Shown here piece after piece: positions 45,503-55,215 of a DNA stretch of 55,929 nucleotides. Under the pieces are notes generated by a model that was given only the letters and a program-made list of their open reading frames with translations, ran no database searches and was not told the DNA's origin. Position 1 is the first letter of the stretch. Each line of letters begins with the position of its first letter. The position numbers and the translations under genes were made by a program. Source of the DNA: Saprospiraceae bacterium (GTDB lineage: Bacteria; Bacteroidota; Bacteroidia; Chitinophagales; Saprospiraceae); contig JANQSS010000073.1 in assembly GCA_028279185.1 (NCBI GenBank), positions 1-55,929 on the forward strand, in the 5' to 3' direction.

Positions 45503-45607
45503 CTATTTACCAAGTTTTTTCTTTCTCCGATATAGATGATAGGGAAGCCATATCAGCAATACGGCTATGAGTCCTCCAAAAATTGCGGTTTTTAATAAAT
45601 CAACCAT
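45503..45607 (-). CDS. Candidate 34-residue single-pass membrane peptide
   Basis: An ATG-initiated frame encodes 34 residues: one hydrophobic helix (AIFGGLIAVLLIWLPY) followed by a basic tail (RRKKKLGK), the usual design of small inner-membrane proteins with the tail inside. No clear ribosome binding site is seen, but those are weak across this phylum. It stands alone between the orphan fragment and the EF-G2-like gene. Chance cannot be excluded at this length. Confidence 0.45.
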   Translation of the reverse strand: MVDLLKTAIFGGLIAVLLIWLPYHLYRRKKKLGK

Positions 45608-45679
45608 GTCTACATTTCTAAAGGAATGAAGATAAACATTTACTCACACGGACTGATTCAAGTCCTCTATAATAACTAG

Positions 45680-45718
45680 TAAAATAAAAACGGAGTTGAC
45701 CTAAAAAGACCAACCCCG
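45680..45718 (-). terminator. Terminator of the EF-G2-like gene
   Basis: On the minus strand CGGGGTTG (45718-45711) pairs with CAACTCCG (45698-45691), with one G-U pair, followed by TTTTTATTTT. It lies just after the stop of the EF-G2-like gene at 45746. Confidence 0.85.
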
Positions 45719-45745
45719 CTTACATATTTTAGTAAATATTGTTTG

Positions 45746-47866
45746 TTACGATTCCACCGCTTCCTGATGTGCCTTCACCAATTCACGTTGCATTTCCGGA
45801 AGCACAGCGGCGTATTCCAAAAAGTCCATTTTGAACTTAGCCTTTCCTTGTGAAATCGACCGTAGTGTAGACGAATATTTTTTCATTTCCGCTAGTGGAA
45901 CACGGGCCGTTATTTTTTGATAATGCCCTTCGGCATCGATACCCATGATGATGGCGCGTCGACTTTGCAAATCACTCATGACATCACCCATTACGTCTTC
46001 CGCGCACAATACTTCTAACTCGTATATCGGCTCCATCAGCTGTGGTCCTGCCTGATTAAACGCATTTTTAAATACCGTCGAAGCGGCTATCATAAAGGCC
46101 ATATCATTGGAGTCGACCGGGTGCATTTTTCCATCGAAAATACAGACGCGAATATCACGACACGGCGATCCGGTCAATGGACCTTCGGCCATTTTTTGTA
46201 GCACACCTTTTTTAATGGCATTTTGATATTTACTATCGATCGATCCACCGACGATGCACCAGAAGAAGGCGAGTTGGCCGCCGGATTCGATGTCGACGAT
46301 TTCGCGATTTCGCACGGACAACCCATCCGGGTCAGGCATCCCTTCTGTATAGGGCTCAATACGCATATGGACTTCACCAAATTGCCCGGCACCACCTGAT
46401 TGTTTTTTGTGGCGGTAAGAATCATCGGCGCGTTTGGTAATCGTTTCGCGATACGGAATTCTCGGATCGTCAAATTCTAAATTCAGACCATATACTTTTT
46501 CGATCCGATATTTTAATAGGTCAAGGTGCAATTGCCCCTGTGCATGAATAATCGTTTGTTTTAATTCACGCGAATGCTCGACGATGATAGTTGGATCCTC
46601 TTCGTGAATGGTATGCAATACGCGCGCAAGTTTTTCAAAATCACCTTTACTCGGAGGCTTGACTGCGACACGAATACGCGAATTTGGAAATTGGATAATC
46701 GGTATTTTTCGATCTTTTCCTTTTGGTCCGAGCGTATTATTAGTATGGGAGTCTTTAAGTTTTACAGTTACACCAATATCGCCCGCAACGAGCTCATCCA
46801 CCTGTTCGCGATTTTTTCCATTTGAAATATATATTTGATTAAATCGCTCTGTCGTGCCCGTCTGTGTATTTGTCAACTCATCACCGGATTTTAATTTTCC
46901 GGAATACACTTTAAAATAACTGACATTTCCGACCTGCGGCTCCGACATCGTTTTATAAATAAAAATTGTCGTTTGTCCATTATCAACGGTCAGCTCGCTG
47001 CCATCATCCAATGTTACGGCTTCGCGATCTGCTGGAGAGGGAGCAATATCATTTAAAAAGCCCATGACGCGACCGCTACCCATATTATTTAATCCGGAGG
47101 CGCAGAAGACCGGATAGATGTCGCCGGCGGATAATGCCATGGTCAATCCCTTTGACAATTCTTCCTCGGTCAGCGATCCATTTTCGAAGAACAGTTCCAT
47201 TAATTGTTCGTCTTCTTCAGCGGCGGCTTCCACTATAGCATTGTGCATGAGTTGAGCCTTACCCATTTCACTTTCCGGAATGGGCACTTTGTCCGGCTTG
47301 CCACCGCCCTCTTTGAAGACGTACATCGTCATGCGCAATGCATCTACGATCGTATTGAAGTCGGGGCCTTGATTGAGTGGATATTGAAAAGGGAGCACCT
47401 TATTTCCAAAGCGTGCTTTGGCCTGCTCGAGGGTGGCTTCAAAATCGGCCTTTTCGTGATCCATTTGATTGATGACAAAAACCGTCGGTATGTTATAATT
47501 TTCGATGTATTCCCAAAGTATTTCCGTTCCGACTTCCACACCGTTGGCGGCATTCAACATCATGAGGGCGGTGTCAGTCACTTTTAATGACGAGATAACC
47601 TCACCGACAAAATCGTCCGAACCCGGCGTGTCCACCATATTGATTTTTGAGTCCTTCCATTTCAAATGCATGAGCGATGAAAAGAGGGAGTTTTGTCTGT
47701 CTTTTTCGATGTTCGTAAAATCCGATATCGTATTCTGATCATTGATATTTCCTCTCCGTTTGATTTCACCACCTTCATAGAGCATAGCTTCTATAAAGGT
47801 GGTTTTCCCGCTGCCGTGGTGTCCAAGTAGAACCACGTTTCTGATTGATTTTGGATTATTGCTCAT
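45746..47866 (-). CDS. EF-G2-type elongation factor lacking canonical GTPase residues
   Basis: A 706-residue translation factor with all EF-G domains. The P-loop is GHHGSGKT (15-22). Switch I lacks the canonical RGITI motif and reads EKDRQNSLFSS. G3 is DTPGSDDF with Ser83 where EF-G has the hydrolysis His (DTPGHVDF). G4 is NQMD (133-136). Domain II (GNVSYFKVYSGKLKSGDEL), domain III (HEEDPTIIVEHS, HAQGQLHLDLLKYRI) and domain IV (RHKKQSGGAGQFGEVHM, GPLTGSPCRDIRV, HPVDSNDMAF) are intact, as is domain V (LQSRRAIIMG). A Bacteroides EF-G2 with the same losses was reported to support translation without GTP hydrolysis; this protein resembles it closely. It is probably a starvation-time paralogue, the main fusA lying elsewhere. 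Confidence 0.88.
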   Translation of the reverse strand: MSNNPKSIRNVVLLGHHGSGKTTFIEAMLYEGGEIKRRGNINDQNTISDFTNIEKDRQNSLFSSLMHLKWKDSKINMVDTPGSDDFVGEVISSLKVTDTALMMLNAANGVEVGTEILWEYIENYNIPTVFVINQMDHEKADFEATLEQAKARFGNKVLPFQYPLNQGPDFNTIVDALRMTMYVFKEGGGKPDKVPIPESEMGKAQLMHNAIVEAAAEEDEQLMELFFENGSLTEEELSKGLTMALSAGDIYPVFCASGLNNMGSGRVMGFLNDIAPSPADREAVTLDDGSELTVDNGQTTIFIYKTMSEPQVGNVSYFKVYSGKLKSGDELTNTQTGTTERFNQIYISNGKNREQVDELVAGDIGVTVKLKDSHTNNTLGPKGKDRKIPIIQFPNSRIRVAVKPPSKGDFEKLARVLHTIHEEDPTIIVEHSRELKQTIIHAQGQLHLDLLKYRIEKVYGLNLEFDDPRIPYRETITKRADDSYRHKKQSGGAGQFGEVHMRIEPYTEGMPDPDGLSVRNREIVDIESGGQLAFFWCIVGGSIDSKYQNAIKKGVLQKMAEGPLTGSPCRDIRVCIFDGKMHPVDSNDMAFMIAASTVFKNAFNQAGPQLMEPIYELEVLCAEDVMGDVMSDLQSRRAIIMGIDAEGHYQKITARVPLAEMKKYSSTLRSISQGKAKFKMDFLEYAAVLPEMQRELVKAHQEAVES

Positions 47867-48008
47867 GCTATAATTTGGTTTTATATTGAAAAAGGAACAA
47901 AATATAAGGACATATCATCGATTGGAGAAATGAAATTTAATATGTCTTTTTCGTGTGATACATTACTACATGAGGATCAAAGGGGTGTTAAATCCTTGTG
48001 ATAAAAAT

Positions 48009-49043
48009 TTATGATGACAACGGCAGCACCCCGAAATTTTCGCCTCGCTTCACACTATCCAGATAAACAATGCACGTTTCAGCGATGGTTTCTTGTAGCG
48101 ATTTGTATTGAAAATCCAGCGTTTCTATTGACCGCGCATTATTAAATCCAAAGGACTGGGCTGATGTGCGCAAGGTCTCTTTCGTTATGAGTTGCATCTG
48201 CCCGGTTAGCCGAGATCGCAGCCATTCCAACCGCCAGGCAATTGCTCGAAGCCAGGGTGACAAGGGCATCGTCGGTGGCTTTTTATTTAAGGCCTGGCAA
48301 ATCATGTTAATCATATCGCGAATTTTCATGTTTTCACCGCAGCAAATCATACGCTGACCCATGGCCTGCTCATTTTGAAGCATGGCAAGCGACATGCGCG
48401 CAACATCCCGGACGTCAACGAACCCCGTGCTTCCAAGCGGGTAGTATGTTAAATCGTTGTACACGGTGTCGATCAGTTTGGCCGACCCATTGCCCCAATT
48501 GCCAGCGCCCATTATCATAGCTGGATTGATAATGCCGACGTCCAATCCTTCACTTTCGCCTCGCCATATCTCATGCTCTGCCAAATGTTTTGAAAGCCCG
48601 TAGCCCGTGTCCAACGGCGAATGTTGAAACACAGTGTTTTCATCAATGACGAGTTCATTCTTTGTGCGACCGAGTGCTGCAATTGAACTGATGTGCAGGA
48701 GTTTTTCAACACCCGCTTCTAAGGACGCATTGACAATGTGTGTTGTGCCGTCAACATTTACGCGCATCATGTTTTTGAAGTCACGCTTGACAAACGAAAT
48801 AATGGCGGCACTATGAATGACGATTTCGACGTCTTGCAATGCTTCTACCAATATTTCATAGTCAAAGAGGTCTGCCTCAATCCACTCCACCTTATGTTCG
48901 ATGGACGCGACCAGATTCATTCGACTCGACTTGCGCTTGATAGCCTTAACATTTTTATAGCCATCAGCGACTAGCATGCGTAAAATATACGAACCCAAAA
49001 AACCGGTACCTCCGGTGACGAGTATAGTTGAATTAGCTGTCAT
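48009..49043 (-). CDS. NAD-dependent epimerase/dehydratase family (dihydroflavonol-reductase-like)
   Basis: A 344-residue extended SDR. It shows TGGTGFLGSYILRML (GxxGxxG), an acidic WIEADLFDYEIL, VIHSAAIISF, HISSIAALG and the catalytic YGLSK with INPAMIMG. The Arg/Lys residues after beta-2 (AIKRKSSRM) favour NADP. The family acts on sugar nucleotides, steroids or flavonol-like ketones; the substrate cannot be told. It is the last gene of a run with anmK (22 bases apart) and the cytochrome gene. Confidence 0.88.
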   Translation of the reverse strand: MTANSTILVTGGTGFLGSYILRMLVADGYKNVKAIKRKSSRMNLVASIEHKVEWIEADLFDYEILVEALQDVEIVIHSAAIISFVKRDFKNMMRVNVDGTTHIVNASLEAGVEKLLHISSIAALGRTKNELVIDENTVFQHSPLDTGYGLSKHLAEHEIWRGESEGLDVGIINPAMIMGAGNWGNGSAKLIDTVYNDLTYYPLGSTGFVDVRDVARMSLAMLQNEQAMGQRMICCGENMKIRDMINMICQALNKKPPTMPLSPWLRAIAWRLEWLRSRLTGQMQLITKETLRTSAQSFGFNNARSIETLDFQYKSLQETIAETCIVYLDSVKRGENFGVLPLSS

Positions 49044-49065
49044 TTAATTGGTCGATTGCATTGCG

Positions 49066-50142
49066 CTAACCATTATTATATAGGCTGCCTCCCGATACGC
49101 TACGCGTGGCGCCCGTTCGTCTGTGATCGAATATAGCTTTATTGTGAAGCCTGTATAATCCAGCAACAGACATTAGCGCCGCTTCCTTAAAATTAATAAT
49201 ATCATCCGGCGGTATGGTTACATCTATTTTTGTGTCTAATTTATTGTTTAATTTTTCAATAAAATAGGTGTTATACGCACCTCCTCCGGTAACGAGTAAT
49301 TTTGAGTTTTCGCTTATATTGGAATTAAATGATTCGGCTATTACCTGGCTAAAAAATGCTGTCAAGGTTGCCAGTATATCCTGGATACTATATTTCGTGA
49401 AATTATCTATTTCGTCGATCCACTGTCGGACTGTCGTATTGTCCAGTGACTTTGGAAATGGAAGCTTAATAAACGACCATTGAAATAAGAAGTCGAGTAA
49501 TTCGGCTTGAACTTTGCCCGTACGTGCGAGTTGACCCTCATTGTCAAATTGCCGATTTAATTTTTGGGCAAAAAAGTCGAATGCTTGATTAAATGGACAG
49601 ATGTCAAACGCAATAGGATTGTCTTTGTGTGGAATATTAAGATTAGCTATTCCTCCCAGATTCAGAAAACAGTCGTATGACGGAAACAAAACCCGATCGG
49701 CGAGTGGAGCCAAAGGTGCACCCTGACCGCCAAGTGCCATGTCTCCGCCTCGGAAGTCGACCATTACAGGTAGCCCGGAAATGGCCGACATGGCAGCACC
49801 ATCGCCGATTTGGCACGTCATGTGCGCGTCCGGATAGTGAAATACAGTATGGCCGTGACTTGCAACGTAGTCAATTGAGTGGTTTGATTCATCCGCAAAG
49901 TGTCGAATTAAGTTCCCCAGGTAATGACCAAAATCGATATGCAATTGCCACAGCTCTTTCCCATTTAATTTTGTTGACCCGGCCAATCGCCGAGCCAATT
50001 GGTCTTCAAAGGGAATGGTCTGTGCAGATAATATTTTCCAATCTCGAACACGTATTATTTCATCGATAGAAAAACTGATCAATGCCATGTCAACACCATC
50101 CAGGGAAGATCCGGACATTAAACCAAGGATATTAAAATTCAT
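49066..50142 (-). CDS. anmK: Anhydro-N-acetylmuramic acid kinase
   Basis: It phosphorylates and opens 1,6-anhydro-MurNAc released from peptidoglycan, giving MurNAc-6-phosphate for recycling. The 358-residue length is normal. Motifs: GLMSGSSLDGVDMAL at the N-terminus, SHGHTVFHYP, QIGDGAAMSAISGLPVMVDF with the catalytic Asp in VDFRGGDMALGGQGAPLAPL, and NLGGIANLN; KLLVTGGGAYN near the C-terminus is typical of this ASKHA kinase. Its start overlaps the stop of the cytochrome gene (ATGA). No murQ etherase is nearby. Confidence 0.95.
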   Translation of the reverse strand: MNFNILGLMSGSSLDGVDMALISFSIDEIIRVRDWKILSAQTIPFEDQLARRLAGSTKLNGKELWQLHIDFGHYLGNLIRHFADESNHSIDYVASHGHTVFHYPDAHMTCQIGDGAAMSAISGLPVMVDFRGGDMALGGQGAPLAPLADRVLFPSYDCFLNLGGIANLNIPHKDNPIAFDICPFNQAFDFFAQKLNRQFDNEGQLARTGKVQAELLDFLFQWSFIKLPFPKSLDNTTVRQWIDEIDNFTKYSIQDILATLTAFFSQVIAESFNSNISENSKLLVTGGGAYNTYFIEKLNNKLDTKIDVTIPPDDIINFKEAALMSVAGLYRLHNKAIFDHRRTGATRSVSGGSLYNNG

Positions 50143-50489
50143 TTCTTTTTGGCAAACGATTGACTGTAGATGGCAACTTTTTTAATTTCTTCTTCGGAAA
50201 GTAATTTTTTAAAAGGTGTCATCGCATTTTTACCATTTGTGATGATGACAATGCGTTCATCTAAAGTCATGACTGATTCTTTCAAATCCTTTGCGCCATT
50301 AAGTTCGAGATTGCCTTTAATGCCATGACACAATTTGCAGTGCTTGGCAAATAACTCTTCACCGGAAAGAGTCAAATCGATGGTTGCCGATTTTATTTCT
50401 TTTTTTGGAGATTTGGGCTTCTTGGTGTCGCCCGCGCAGCCTACGATCAGTAGTAAGGAAAATAGAAGCAATAAATTTTTCAATGGCAA
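50139..50489 (-). CDS. Small class I cytochrome c lipoprotein
   Basis: A 116-residue lipoprotein (lipobox LLIVGCAG) with a Lys-rich linker and a single cytochrome c domain. The haem site is CKLCH (51-55), and Met90 in NAMTPF is the likely distal ligand. It should carry electrons in the periplasm as a membrane-anchored monohaem cytochrome. No ATG fits; the frame opens with TTG at 50487-50489, and a second TTG at 50481-50483 would give MKNLLLLFSLLL, an equally good signal peptide. Its stop overlaps the anmK start, an odd partner. Confidence 0.88.
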   Translation of the reverse strand: MPLKNLLLLFSLLLIVGCAGDTKKPKSPKKEIKSATIDLTLSGEELFAKHCKLCHGIKGNLELNGAKDLKESVMTLDERIVIITNGKNAMTPFKKLLSEEEIKKVAIYSQSFAKKK

Positions 50490-50510
50490 TCACATTTTAC
50501 TAATTTTAAA

Positions 50511-51953
50511 TCAGGATGGGCGGTAGTCAACCTTGACCAGGTTCATTTTACTACCATTGTCACTTGGCACTATGAAGGACATGCCATCTAATTGTACGGC
50601 ATCCGTAAATCGCAGCCGCAACTTTTGGTATTCTGTACTCATGACACTCTTTCGTTGAGACTTTCCATTGCCTGCAATTATATACTCACTCACCGTATTG
50701 CTATTACTTATTTCATCATTAAAAAATAAGCGAATTGCAGACCGATTTTTAAATAAAAAATAGGAGGAATATATCCCATCGTCATCCTGCGAATATTGTT
50801 TTTTATGCAAGACCAAATTCCAATGTTCGGATCCATCCGGATTAAAAGCATGCATGACGAGGTCTTCGTGATAGAAGTCTGTCCAGTTTCGACCACCGGC
50901 ATTTCGACTGCGTTCAGCGGCGGCCAATCCACCATATCGCTGATGTGTTTTTTGAATTTCACTGATCAGCAGCATTCCACCATCTTCCCGGAGTACGATG
51001 TCTACGGGTTTTAAATCTAAGATTCCCTCCTGTTTATCTTTATGCTCTGCGATTATTTCCTGTTCTAATTTCGTGTCAAATGGAAACTTTTTGTAAATCC
51101 GTTTTTCGGGATTTAATATATTGATGCGCAACGCATACAGTCCGTTCACCCGACTATTTGGTCGTTCGGCATACAGCCCGGATACGACGATGTAATCGTT
51201 TTGGTTATCATACAGGATGTACTTCTCCTCACTTTTCAAATCTTGCACTTCCACATTAAATTGGAGTGGTTTTTTCATCCCTTTCGAATATCGGATAACC
51301 TGAAGGTTCATCCGCTGCTTTCTATATCCTATAGGGCTGTGGTCTGTAACAAAATAGCCAACACCGGAATTTGACACGAGCGCTTTTGCAAATCGTTCAC
51401 GGAGTTTTCCATCCGTTTCTATCTCTCCAAACCACATGTATGATCGTGTATTCAGATCATAACAATGCGCATAAATAACGCTGTTTTTTTCAACCGAATA
51501 AATCATGATCTTACTTCTGTCATCACTTTCGGCTTGAGCAAAGCGCGGCGTAAAATCAGTTTTTTCGGAAACAAAAACAGTATCTTTTTCAACGACAGTA
51601 AGCTGGCTGTCATATTGCCGGGCCATCATTACCACACGCCCTTTTTGCTTGTAGTAATAAATAAAATTAATTAAACCATCTAAAATATTTATGCTAAAAG
51701 GCTCAATCCGCTTACGTTCAAATTCCATTTCATTTGATCGTATAAAGCGTAATTCGCTATCGTAAACATGAATGGTCGTTTTACTGGCCTTTTGATGAAA
51801 AAAGTAGATATAATTATCGGTTTGACCAATTATTTGATAGAGTTCATCGGTACGAATCGAGATATCTTCAGAAATAAGTACGGTTTGCGCACCAGCGCTG
51901 AATTGGATAAGCGCCAGTAGTAGAAATGCTATTGTATGGAAAAATCGGTTCAA
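50511..51953 (-). CDS. Secreted protein of unknown function
   Basis: A 480-residue protein with a signal peptide (MNRFFHTIAFLLLALIQFSAGAQ). The mature part looks all-beta, with repeated strand pairs such as YIYFFHQKASKTTIHVYDSEL, GLINFIYYYKQKGRVVMMARQYD and YIVVSGLYAERPNSRVNGLYALRI, compatible with a beta-propeller. No T9SS domain, lipobox or catalytic motif was seen. It lies 24 bases downstream of the thioredoxin-TPR gene and 21 bases upstream of the cytochrome gene, so it is probably in the same operon. I do not recognise the family. Confidence 0.75.
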   Translation of the reverse strand: MNRFFHTIAFLLLALIQFSAGAQTVLISEDISIRTDELYQIIGQTDNYIYFFHQKASKTTIHVYDSELRFIRSNEMEFERKRIEPFSINILDGLINFIYYYKQKGRVVMMARQYDSQLTVVEKDTVFVSEKTDFTPRFAQAESDDRSKIMIYSVEKNSVIYAHCYDLNTRSYMWFGEIETDGKLRERFAKALVSNSGVGYFVTDHSPIGYRKQRMNLQVIRYSKGMKKPLQFNVEVQDLKSEEKYILYDNQNDYIVVSGLYAERPNSRVNGLYALRINILNPEKRIYKKFPFDTKLEQEIIAEHKDKQEGILDLKPVDIVLREDGGMLLISEIQKTHQRYGGLAAAERSRNAGGRNWTDFYHEDLVMHAFNPDGSEHWNLVLHKKQYSQDDDGIYSSYFLFKNRSAIRLFFNDEISNSNTVSEYIIAGNGKSQRKSVMSTEYQKLRLRFTDAVQLDGMSFIVPSDNGSKMNLVKVDYRPS

Positions 51954-51977
51954 ATTAAATCTGCAGTTAATCGTACA

Positions 51978-53156
51978 TTACAGGGCTTCGATTTTTTTGA
52001 GAAGCGATTCCGTTTCTTCGTAATCTTGTCCTTTTTCTTTCGCAATACGTATCGCTTCTTTAGCGGCGGCCAGTGCCATTTTTTTATCACCAAGTTTGAA
52101 ATACAAAGCAGCTAATGTGTCATTGTTCATGTAGTTACTGTCCTGGTCTACGGATATTTTGGCCCAATTTAATGCATGCTTAAGATGATCGACATCGTCG
52201 ACATTTTCATAAAATGTCCATGCAACAGAATTCAACATCTGCCAATCCGTGACATTGTATGTATTGAGATAATGGACGGCGGCTTCACAATATTTTGACT
52301 TCATTTCATCATCGGCTAGTCTCGAATATTTACGCATATTGTATTCCGCAAAATATTCTTCGCCTTTATTTCCAAATACTTCAGAAAAATAATTACGTTG
52401 TTCGTCGACATCCATTTTATCCGCATGAATTTGACGCGCTGTACCAGCTTTTAGTTTCCGGTCAATTTGTGCCAGATCAGCATGTTCGGCTAATGCGTTT
52501 CGATTTTTAACGACGTATTTATACAATTCGTCAGTGGGCTCATAGCTGAACATTTCAGCAATGTATGGTGCATTTTCTGCAGAACTCCAATCCTCCTGCG
52601 TAGCCAAATATTCGGCGGCTATGTCCGCTGCTCCATCGTCATATGCATTTTGCAATGCCTGTGAATATTTTTTAAGAAAGGCCGGATCGCGATCTCCTTT
52701 ATCATATTTCATCATTAAGCTACCCAGTCTGTTTTCTTCATCAACTGCGACATTTCCAAGTTCAATAAATTTTTCGGCTTTCATATATCCCAGCCCCTTG
52801 TGTGCCACATTTCCATTTGCATCAACGAATACAAATGTTGGATAAGCCCGAACATCGTATGCTTTTGCAAATAAAATACCTTCTCCTTTCTCCATGTCGA
52901 TTTTCATATTGATAAAATGCTCATTATAAAATTCGCTCACGGCGGCATCGGTAAAGACACTTTTAGCCATCATTTTGCAAGGGCCGCACCAGGTCGTGTA
53001 GGCGTCCACGAAAATGACTTTATTCTCTTTGTTAGCTTTTTTCAAGGCCATTTCCCAGTCACCTTCTTCAAAGTTTATATGTGCATCTTGCGCGTATAGA
53101 TTGACGGAAAATAGAAGCAGAAGGGATAAGCTGTAAATGATAGATTTCATGATCAT
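51978..53156 (-). CDS. Secreted thioredoxin-family protein with C-terminal helical (TPR-like) domain
   Basis: A 392-residue exported protein. The signal peptide (MKSIIYSLSLLLLFSVNLYAQ; the third-codon Met at 53150 is an equally good start) leads into a DUF255/thioredoxin-like domain with FVDAYTTWCGPCKMMAKSVF (active site WCGPC, 56-60) and the cis-Pro loop VRAYPTFVFVDANG. From about residue 140 the protein is helical, ending in TPR-like units (LKHALNWAKISVDQDSNYMNNDTLAALYFKLGDKKMALAAAKEAI). It should serve in periplasmic thiol-disulfide chemistry. It is the first gene of the minus-strand run and is divergent from ftcD. Confidence 0.88.
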   Translation of the reverse strand: MIMKSIIYSLSLLLLFSVNLYAQDAHINFEEGDWEMALKKANKENKVIFVDAYTTWCGPCKMMAKSVFTDAAVSEFYNEHFINMKIDMEKGEGILFAKAYDVRAYPTFVFVDANGNVAHKGLGYMKAEKFIELGNVAVDEENRLGSLMMKYDKGDRDPAFLKKYSQALQNAYDDGAADIAAEYLATQEDWSSAENAPYIAEMFSYEPTDELYKYVVKNRNALAEHADLAQIDRKLKAGTARQIHADKMDVDEQRNYFSEVFGNKGEEYFAEYNMRKYSRLADDEMKSKYCEAAVHYLNTYNVTDWQMLNSVAWTFYENVDDVDHLKHALNWAKISVDQDSNYMNNDTLAALYFKLGDKKMALAAAKEAIRIAKEKGQDYEETESLLKKIEAL

Positions 53157-53296
53157 TATTTGGTTTGTCTTAAAAACGTATGTAAGGTAGATATGTTTTG
53201 GTGAAAAATGACGAGAAATTCATATGACAATTTGTGCATATGCATTAGATTTTGACGTATTGTTCTTTTTACATTTGGCGACAATTTCATAGATAA

Positions 53297-54988
53297 ATGG
53301 GGAAGAAACAAATAATAGAATGTGTTCCAAACTTTAGCGAAGGAAGGAACATGAACATATTGAAGTCGATTGCGGACGCAATAAGAAGTGTTGAAGGGGT
53401 TAAGCTCCTCGATGTTGATCCGGGAAAAGCCACGAATCGTACCGTGGTCACATTTGTCGGCGAGCCTCAAGACGTTGTCGATGCTGCATTTGAGGCCATA
53501 AAGCGCTCATCTGAACTTATTGACATGAGCGGACATACGGGTGAGCATCCTCGGATGGGCGCTACTGATGTCTGCCCACTCATCCCGATAGCTAATATTA
53601 CAATGGATGAAGTTGTCGAATGGGCACATAAACTGGGAGAGCGCGTAGGACGAGAATTGGGGTTATCTGGCTACTACTATGAAAATGCTGCAACTTCAGC
53701 AGAACGTAAAAACCTGGCTAGCATTCGGGCGGGTGAATACGAAGGGATGGCCAAGAAAATAGTTGATCCGGAGTGGAAACCGGATTTTGGGCCAGCCACC
53801 TTCAACCCGCAATATGGAGCAACGGCTATAGGCGCACGCGATTTCCTTATCGCATACAATGTTAATTTAAACACCACTTCGGTTAGACGAGCCAATTCAG
53901 TGGCATTTGATGTCCGGGAAAAAGGTCGCATAAAAAGAGAAGGAAACCCCATTACCGGAGCGATAATTCGAGATGAAAATGGAGACCCCGTTCGCGATCC
54001 CGGAATGTGCAAATCGGTGAAAGCGATCGGTTGGTTTATAGCGGAATACGGACTTGCACAGATCTCTATGAATTTGACCAATATCGCGGAAACAAATTTG
54101 CATGAGGCATTTGAGGCTTGCCGCAAAAGCGCTAATACAAGAGGGCTACGCGTCACAGGCTCAGAACTTGTTGGCCTCGTTCCTAAACAAGTCATGGTTG
54201 ATGCTGGCAAGTACTTTTTACAAGCACAGGAGCGGTCAACTGGCATACCCGATGAAGAGTTGATAAGAATTGCAGTGAAGTCCATGGGGTTGGATGAATT
54301 AGGGGAGTTCGACATTCGAAAAAAGGTAATTGAATATCGGATGGAGGATGAAGACGCGAGACCTCTTATTAATATGTCTTTGTCGAAGTTTGCAAATGAG
54401 ACAGCTTCGGAGAGCGTCGCACCAGGTGGTGGATCCGTTTCTGCCTATGTTGGTGCACTTGGAGGTGCATTAGCTACTATGGTAGCTAACCTTTCAAGTC
54501 ATAAAAGGGGCTATGATGATCGTTGGGCGTACTTTTCAGATTGGGCGGACACCGGTCAAGCCATTCAAAATCGGCTCCAGCAACTAGTCGATGAAGACAC
54601 GGATTCGTTCAATGCCATCATAGCGGCTGTGCGCATGGCTAAAGGGAGTGATGAGGAAAAACGTGCGCGTCAAAAAGCTATGATTGAAGCGACTAAAGGA
54701 GCCGTAATCGTCCCATTTAATGTAATGCAGGAGGCATTGAAAATATTTGACGTAGCAGAAGCTATGATCAAAGAAGGTAACCCAAATTCTATATCAGATG
54801 CCGGTGTCGCTGTCCTGTGCGCACGGGCAGCCATACGCGGTGCATTTCTCAATGTGCAAATCAATTGTCAGGACATTGATGACGCAACATTCACTGATAC
54901 GCACCTATCGCAGGCACAGGAAATTGCAGATCAAGCCGCGAAGCGGGAGGAGGAATTGATCCGTATTGTCAAAATGTCAATGAAGTAG
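53297..54988 (+). CDS. ftcD: Bifunctional glutamate formimidoyltransferase / formimidoyltetrahydrofolate cyclodeaminase
   Basis: A 563-residue fusion of the two enzymes that move the formimino group from formiminoglutamate, the product of histidine breakdown, to tetrahydrofolate and then release ammonia. The N-terminal transferase (1-~330) opens IIECVPNFSEGRN and has the catalytic His84 in TGEHPRMGATDVCPLIPI. The C-terminal cyclodeaminase (~355-563) has SVAPGGGSVSAYVGALGGALATMVANL and is helical, ending QAAKREEELIRIVK. The arrangement equals the vertebrate enzyme. No other hut gene is in the window. Confidence 0.95.
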   Translation: MGKKQIIECVPNFSEGRNMNILKSIADAIRSVEGVKLLDVDPGKATNRTVVTFVGEPQDVVDAAFEAIKRSSELIDMSGHTGEHPRMGATDVCPLIPIANITMDEVVEWAHKLGERVGRELGLSGYYYENAATSAERKNLASIRAGEYEGMAKKIVDPEWKPDFGPATFNPQYGATAIGARDFLIAYNVNLNTTSVRRANSVAFDVREKGRIKREGNPITGAIIRDENGDPVRDPGMCKSVKAIGWFIAEYGLAQISMNLTNIAETNLHEAFEACRKSANTRGLRVTGSELVGLVPKQVMVDAGKYFLQAQERSTGIPDEELIRIAVKSMGLDELGEFDIRKKVIEYRMEDEDARPLINMSLSKFANETASESVAPGGGSVSAYVGALGGALATMVANLSSHKRGYDDRWAYFSDWADTGQAIQNRLQQLVDEDTDSFNAIIAAVRMAKGSDEEKRARQKAMIEATKGAVIVPFNVMQEALKIFDVAEAMIKEGNPNSISDAGVAVLCARAAIRGAFLNVQINCQDIDDATFTDTHLSQAQEIADQAAKREEELIRIVKMSMK

Positions 54989-55144
54989 ACCGTTTGTCCA
55001 GGGGCCTCGTATAGCGCAGCTTTACTGGCACCTGCAAGTTTCATCCATAAATTTCTGCGCGCACGCTGCGCAGCACATAGCCTATAATAAAGACAGGAGT
55101 CTTAAATATCTGCACCAATTAGGTACAGTGGTAAGTCTAACTTT

Positions 55145-55181
55145 CTTTACAAAATGTAAAATAAACTTTACATAATGTCAG
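55145..55181. promoter_or_regulatory. Two palindromic operator candidates upstream of the XRE operon
   Basis: CTTTACAAAATGTAAA (55145-55160) and CTTTACATAATGTCA (55166-55180) are near-copies with dyad symmetry (TTTACA-ATGTAA type), set 21 bases apart, about two helix turns. They lie 35-70 bases before the membrane-protein start, as expected for autoregulation by the XRE regulator encoded in the same operon. Confidence 0.55.
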
Positions 55182-55215
55182 TTTTATATTACATTTGATT
55201 CAAAATTGACTTATT

